Shown: piece by piece, positions 32,825 to 36,779 of the stretch | Numbering within the stretch: position 1 is the first letter of the stretch | How the letters are laid out: each line of letters starts with the position of its first letter | Origin: Phaeodactylibacter sp. | GTDB taxonomy: Bacteria > Bacteroidota > Bacteroidia > Chitinophagales > Saprospiraceae | Length of the DNA stretch: 36,779 nt | Reading direction: 5' to 3' | Assembly (NCBI RefSeq): GCF_022763345.1 | Contig: NZ_JALEGS010000027.1 | Location: forward strand, 1-36,779 | Translations under genes and position numbers: made by a program | The notes under the pieces: generated by a model | What the model was told of the DNA's origin: nothing | Databases searched by the model: none | Seen by the model: the letters and a program-made list of their open reading frames with translations, nothing else

Positions 32825-33796
32825 ATGGCAACTGCTGATCAAATAAAGTCTCTTATTAAGTCTCATTATTCTGAGGATAAAGAGAGGTTCCCAACTATTG
32901 CCCTACAATTAGCCGCTAGTGAGGCAAGAAAAGGGCATAGCAGTCTTGCTCATGAGATAAAAACACTGATTGAGAAAGGAAGAAAATCTTCTTCTCATTT
33001 AAAGGTAATTCCACATAATCCAGATTTATCAGGTCTTGTTCAGCCGTTTGAAGCAGACAAAAAACTTGTCCAGCTGATTGCTTCTCCTGAACTTAAACAG
33101 AGAATAGACCGAATAATCCGAGAGTATTTGCAAAGAGGGAAACTGAGTAAATTTGGCTTTTCCCATAGGAGAAAGATTCTTTTAACAGGTCCTCCAGGAA
33201 CAGGAAAGACTATGACAGCTTCCATCCTATCAAAAGAGCTAAAAATCCCGTTTTACGTTATTTTAGTTGATAAGATTGTGACTAAATATATGGGGGAAAC
33301 ATCAGCTAAACTTCGCTTAATATTCGATTTTATATCTAAGAATACAGGGGTTTATCTGTTTGATGAATTTGATGCAATTGGTGCCGAAAGGACACGAGAT
33401 AATGAGGTCGGAGAAATGCGAAGAGTACTAAATGCATTCTTGCAATTTTTGGAACAAGATCAGTCAAACAGCTTTATCATCTCAGCAACTAATAACATTG
33501 AGCTTTTGGATCAGGCATTATTTAGAAGGTTTGATGATGTTTTGTTTTATCAATTACCAGGTAAGGATGAAGTTATCAACTTAGTAAAAAACAAGCTGGC
33601 TAATTTTAAGACTGGGTTTGATATTAGCTCTCTACCTTTCGATAAATTTAATGGTCTCAGTCATGCAGAAATCTCTCAAGCCTGTGATGATGCGATTAAA
33701 GAAACTATTTTGAATGATAAAACTAAGGTAACTAAAGCACTATTACTGGAGATGATAAGCAATAGAAAAGGTGTTTATTTTTCCGATAGGAGTTAG
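32825..33796 (+). CDS. AAA+ ATPase paired with a subtilisin-like protease
   Basis: The 323-residue protein has a small helical N-domain (about 1-55: ATADQIKSLIKSHYSEDKERFPTIALQLAASEARKGH) and one classical AAA domain: Walker A GPPGTGKT (122-129), pore-loop-like KYMGETSAKLR (154-164), Walker B VYLFDEFDA (176-184), sensor 1 SATNN (220-224), arginine finger pair in ALFRRFDD (R234, R235) and a C-terminal lid (LSHAEISQACDDAIKE). It resembles the FtsH/spastin-type clade. It should form a ring that remodels or recognises a protein and delivers or gates it to the protease encoded 9 nt downstream. I recall pairs of this kind being labelled IteA/IteS in public family names, but could not check. Confidence 0.9.
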   Translation: MATADQIKSLIKSHYSEDKERFPTIALQLAASEARKGHSSLAHEIKTLIEKGRKSSSHLKVIPHNPDLSGLVQPFEADKKLVQLIASPELKQRIDRIIREYLQRGKLSKFGFSHRRKILLTGPPGTGKTMTASILSKELKIPFYVILVDKIVTKYMGETSAKLRLIFDFISKNTGVYLFDEFDAIGAERTRDNEVGEMRRVLNAFLQFLEQDQSNSFIISATNNIELLDQALFRRFDDVLFYQLPGKDEVINLVKNKLANFKTGFDISSLPFDKFNGLSHAEISQACDDAIKETILNDKTKVTKALLLEMISNRKGVYFSDRS

Positions 33797-33805
33797 TATT
33801 TATTT

Positions 33806-36268
33806 ATGTCTAAAAGCCAATATTCATTAATTTTCATCAAGGGTTCTAAAGAAGACCATTCCTATACCTCACCTCAAAGCGGTGGGCCAGGCTACCGATT
33901 ACCCACTAGGAACAGAAGAAATCATGGGGATAGATTATTAGAAAAGCTTAATGATGCCTGGAGGGAATTTGAGGAGGTGAAAAATCAGCGTGAAGCAGTA
34001 GCACTTCCTGTTAGTCACGGTATATACTTGGAATTCAAAAGTAGGATAGGGTTTGATTTAGTCACGAAAAGTCTTGAGAATATTAAACAAGGCATAAGGC
34101 TATTGAATGTAAAGTCCAGTTCAGGAGGTGAACAGGAAACAGTGATTGCAACTGTTTATATACCAGCTGGGAAAGAGAATTATTTTATTTCAAAGGTACA
34201 AGCTTATCTTGACGAAGATACTTCAAAAGGCAACCCTAAGAATGCTCCATTGGTAGAAAGTATTGAAAACGTCCAACTTGCTATTTTCGAATCATTCTGG
34301 CAAGACTCTCCTGAACTAATTCCTGAGCAGAATCCTGAATGGTGTGAAGTTTGGATTAGAACAAATAAAAGGGATGCAGATTTAGTTGAGTTCGTTCAAA
34401 CGTGTACAACACTTGGAATTGAAATCCAAAACAGTGCCATTTTTTTTCCTGAACGGACTGTTGTACTCGTAAAGGCTGATAAGGCCCAGTTAACTGAATT
34501 GTTTCAAGCATCGGATAAGATTGCAGAATATAGGAGGGCAAGGGAAACGGTTCGCTTTTTTGTAGAGCTTAATAATGTAGAGCAAACAGAATGGGTTGAA
34601 GATATTAGACAAAGAATAGAGTTAGATGAAGACATAGACACTTCGATATACATTCTGGATACAGGGATAAACAATGGTCACAGATTGATAGAACTGTCTT
34701 TATCAGATGAAGACCTACACAGTTATCTAGATGATTGGGGAGTTCACGATCACAAAGGGCACGGAACCAATATGGCAGGAGTCGCTATTTTTGGCGATTT
34801 ATCAAAGGAACTGCAATCACAAGATCATATTGAACTAAAACATGTCATAGAGTCTGGAAAGATATTACCACCTACAGGGGAAAATGAACCAAAATTATAT
34901 GGCTTTATTACTCAGCAACTCGTTAGCAAAGCAGAAATTCAGGCTCCTGAGAGGAAGAGGATTATTTGCATGGCGGTGACTACAGACCAATATGATCAAG
35001 GGAAACCATCCTCTTGGTCAGGTGCAATCGATTCTCTAACATCGGGTGCAGATGATGGAGTATACAGGCTAATAATTCTTTCTGCAGGTAATGTGCCTAA
35101 AGACTGGGGTAAATATCCAGAAATCAATTTAATAAGCTCAGTTCACTCACCGAGTCAATCTTGGAATGCTATTTCTGTTGGTGCTTTCACAGAGCTTACT
35201 AAAATTGAAGATGAGAATTTAAATGGTTATAGGCCTCTTGCACCAAGTCAAGGTCTTTCACCCTTCAGCACTACTTCTCTAACTTGGGAAACCACAAAAT
35301 GGCCTATAAAACCAGACGTTCTTTTTGAAGGAGGTAACGTTGCAATCAATAATGATGATGGGTTTCCAACTGAATGTGATGACCTTTCGGTTTTAACAAC
35401 TCATTATAAGCCAAATGATGCTCAGTTTGAATCCTTCTGTATGACCAGTGCGGCAACAGCAAAAGCATCGTGGATGGCGGCCAAGATTCAAGCAGAATAC
35501 GCTGAGGCTTGGCCTGAGACAGTAAGAGGGTTGATTATCCATTCAGCTGATTGGACTGAAACAATGAAAGACCAGTTCTTTATAGGGGGATCGGATAAAG
35601 CAAAATATCGTAATTTAATTAGAGCCTGCGGCTATGGTGTGCCCAATCTTAACAAAGCAATCTACTGCACGAATAATAACTTAGTCTTGATTGCACAAGA
35701 GTCATTACAGCCCTTTAATAAAGAAAGGGGGAGCTACAAGACTAAGGATATGCATTTTTACGAACTCCCCTGGCCAAAGGAAGTATTGCTAAATATGGGT
35801 GATACTCCAGTAAAACTGAAAGTTACTTTATCATACTTTATAGAGCCAGGACCAGGTGAAGTAGGGTGGAAAGATAAATACAGGTATCGTTCCCATGGTC
35901 TTAAATTTGATGTCAATTCTGAGACTGAATCGAAGAAGGACTTTATAAAAAGAATTAATAAAGCAGCTAGAGATGAAAATGAAGATCTCGACACAACTAA
36001 TGATAGTCAAAGATGGGCTATTGGATCACAAAGCCGTCACTTAGGTTCTGTGCATTCCGATTTTATCGAGAAAAGTGCAGTAGAGATAGCTTCATGTAAC
36101 TTTATTGGGGTATATCCAGCTGTTGGATGGTGGAAACAGCGACATCACCTAGGAAAGTGGAACAAATCAACAAGGTACTCTTTGATTGTGTCTCTTGAAA
36201 CTCCAGCACAGGAGGTCGATTTGTATTCTCCTGTTGCGGTCTCCCTTGAAATCCCTATCCAAATCTAA
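33806..36268 (+). CDS. Intracellular S8 (subtilisin-like) serine protease, partner of the AAA+ ATPase
   Basis: The 820-residue protein has no signal peptide, so it should act in the cytosol. The N-terminal ~270 residues form an unfamiliar region with two similar-looking alpha/beta parts, possibly propeptide-like or substrate-binding. The catalytic domain follows: Asp D285 in IYILDTGI, His H319 in DHKGHGTNMAG, oxyanion Asn N429 in LSAGN, and Ser S548 in FCMTSAATAKAS, where GTSMA(T/S)P is the classic motif. A C-terminal beta-rich domain (about 690-820) resembles the accessory domain of other large subtilases. The gene starts 9 nt after the ATPase stop. Function inferred: ATPase-controlled proteolysis, possibly in phage defence. 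Confidence 0.9.
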   Translation: MSKSQYSLIFIKGSKEDHSYTSPQSGGPGYRLPTRNRRNHGDRLLEKLNDAWREFEEVKNQREAVALPVSHGIYLEFKSRIGFDLVTKSLENIKQGIRLLNVKSSSGGEQETVIATVYIPAGKENYFISKVQAYLDEDTSKGNPKNAPLVESIENVQLAIFESFWQDSPELIPEQNPEWCEVWIRTNKRDADLVEFVQTCTTLGIEIQNSAIFFPERTVVLVKADKAQLTELFQASDKIAEYRRARETVRFFVELNNVEQTEWVEDIRQRIELDEDIDTSIYILDTGINNGHRLIELSLSDEDLHSYLDDWGVHDHKGHGTNMAGVAIFGDLSKELQSQDHIELKHVIESGKILPPTGENEPKLYGFITQQLVSKAEIQAPERKRIICMAVTTDQYDQGKPSSWSGAIDSLTSGADDGVYRLIILSAGNVPKDWGKYPEINLISSVHSPSQSWNAISVGAFTELTKIEDENLNGYRPLAPSQGLSPFSTTSLTWETTKWPIKPDVLFEGGNVAINNDDGFPTECDDLSVLTTHYKPNDAQFESFCMTSAATAKASWMAAKIQAEYAEAWPETVRGLIIHSADWTETMKDQFFIGGSDKAKYRNLIRACGYGVPNLNKAIYCTNNNLVLIAQESLQPFNKERGSYKTKDMHFYELPWPKEVLLNMGDTPVKLKVTLSYFIEPGPGEVGWKDKYRYRSHGLKFDVNSETESKKDFIKRINKAARDENEDLDTTNDSQRWAIGSQSRHLGSVHSDFIEKSAVEIASCNFIGVYPAVGWWKQRHHLGKWNKSTRYSLIVSLETPAQEVDLYSPVAVSLEIPIQI

Positions 36269-36282
36269 ACAAAATTGGAAGT

Positions 36283-36495
36283 TTATAAATTCGGCCTACC
36301 ACCCTTCACATCCCCCAAAACCTTATCAAAGATAAAGTCCAGATACTGGCGTTTGAAATCAGACTTGGCAAGTCCTTCATCGAAGTACTTTGTCGCAGCT
36401 GATGCAGATTTTAGTCTTTTCTTGAAATCAGTTTTTTCGAGCACGAAACTTTCAAGCTCCTCTTGATCCTGTTGTGTGTTCAGCTCTTCTGCCAC
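36283..36495 (-). CDS. Hypothetical 70-aa protein or gene fragment
   Basis: The minus-strand frame can start only at GTG 36495. It continues open upstream to a stop near 36554 without an ATG (..ISLYNGRKINFTVKRRIGN before the GTG). The product has charged helices: EELNTQQDQEELESFVLEKTDFKKRL, SASAATKYFDEGLAKSDFKRQYLDFIFDKVLGDVKGG. Amino-acid use looks protein-like, but no family is recognised and no promoter is visible. It may be the C-terminal remnant of a larger gene. It converges on the protease gene with 14 nt between stops. Confidence 0.4.
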   Translation of the reverse strand: MAEELNTQQDQEELESFVLEKTDFKKRLKSASAATKYFDEGLAKSDFKRQYLDFIFDKVLGDVKGGRPNL

Positions 36496-36642
36496 ATTTC
36501 CTATTCGTCGCTTAACAGTAAAGTTAATCTTTCTCCCATTGTATAGAGAAATCTGTAATTGTTAACCTTTTACTTCGTCGCTTGGGAGTTGATATGGTGG
36601 GGAGGGTTAGTGATGCTTCACATCCTCATTAGACTTGTTCAG

Positions 36643-36779
36643 CTAGGCCTGAACGAGCGAAAGTGTAGCAAATTTTATTTTGATCCAGGCAAAAAACGTA
36701 GGCGATGCCTAAGCATCGGCGAGGCTTTTTAACGACGAGCAAGATAAAATTTGCCACTTGCAGCCGTTTGAGGCTCTAG
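36643..36779. mobile_element. Second imperfect palindromic element with CTAA core (runs to window edge)
   Basis: CTAGGCCTGAACGAGCG (from 36643) is mirrored by CGTTTGAGGCTCTAG at the right edge. AGTGTAGCAAATTTTATTTT is mirrored by AAGATAAAATTTGCCACT, and the centre is CGATGC-CTAA-GCATCG (36703-36718, axis 36710.5). GGCGAG follows the core as in the element at recA (GGCGAGCACGCAACGAT versus GGCGAGGC..AACGACGAG). It may continue beyond the window. The preceding 36496-36642 holds no recognised gene. Confidence 0.6.

Larger units (their letters stand above)
25745..36779. mobile_element. Putative genomic island adjoining tRNA-Cys (right end not in window)
   Basis: Directly after tRNA-Cys the base composition shifts to clearly more A+T, codon use changes with it, and gene content becomes accessory: duplicated XRE modules, a MarR-led metabolic cluster, gene remnants and a protease/ATPase pair. 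No integrase, transposase, relaxase or attR is visible inside the window, so the boundary on the right and the type of element are unknown. The first 85 nt after the tRNA hold AGTCTAGCGGTAACTAGCAGTC-like short repeats of AGCAGTC but no gene. Confidence 0.6.

Noticed and set aside
25745..36779. Search for an attR repeat of the tRNA-Cys 3' end and for an integrase or transposase
   Set aside because: No matching repeat or recombinase frame is visible, so the integration mechanism is left open.

Overview
The window comes from a chromosome of the phylum Bacteroidota, most likely class Saprospiria (Lewinella/Phaeodactylibacter-like). Evidence: gldD and gldE beside ssb and mutY, type IX secretion (T9SS) cargo with a gliding-motility type C-terminal domain, a giant PKD/repeat surface protein, a long SecA (1105 aa), promoters of the Bacteroidota form TTTG-N18-20-TAnnTTTG, and few Shine-Dalgarno sites. 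No species can be named from the sequence alone.

Layout. Positions 1-5374 (minus) hold the N-terminal ~1790 residues of a giant secreted adhesin whose C-terminus lies off the left edge; it ends in 51-residue tandem repeats. 5498-8734 carries a degenerate TrpF-like barrel, an alkyltransferase-like (ATL) DNA repair protein, a DUF2147 protein, a small conserved protein and recA with a textbook promoter. A ~165-bp imperfect palindrome (MITE/REP-like) begins on the recA stop codon. 9122-12832 (minus) is mutY-ssb-gldE-gldD. Then come an ECF sigma factor with its own promoter and terminator; a SPOR protein-rodA-tgt-lptG-type envelope operon (18104 to 13875); deoC; secA; and a plus-strand lipoprotein gene overlapping a T9SS type B FN3 protein. 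tRNA-Cys(GCA) at 25674-25744 ends the backbone.

From just past tRNA-Cys to the right edge the DNA is clearly more AT-rich and looks like a genomic island. A ~0.5-kb module (a small XRE-type HTH gene on the minus strand plus a conserved non-coding tract with a TGTCACAA-N6-TTGTGACA dyad) occurs twice as direct repeats, about 25.9-26.4 kb and 31.8-32.3 kb. The second XRE copy is degenerate while the non-coding tract is preserved. Between the copies lies a metabolic or detoxification cargo: MarR regulator with a candidate 16-bp operator, SRPBCC protein, wreck of an alpha/beta hydrolase gene, two YcaC-like isochorismatase-fold hydrolases (one exported, one cytosolic) flanking an alginate-export-like outer-membrane barrel, DUF2798 and an SDR lacking the catalytic Tyr. 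After the second copy come a 61-aa unknown protein and a tight two-gene unit: an AAA+ ATPase with a small N-domain, and an 820-aa cytosolic subtilisin-like (S8) protease. This pair is the best candidate for an immune-type system. The window ends inside a second palindromic element with the same CTAA-centred core as the one at recA.

All calls are from reading sequence and recalled family features; no database search was run.
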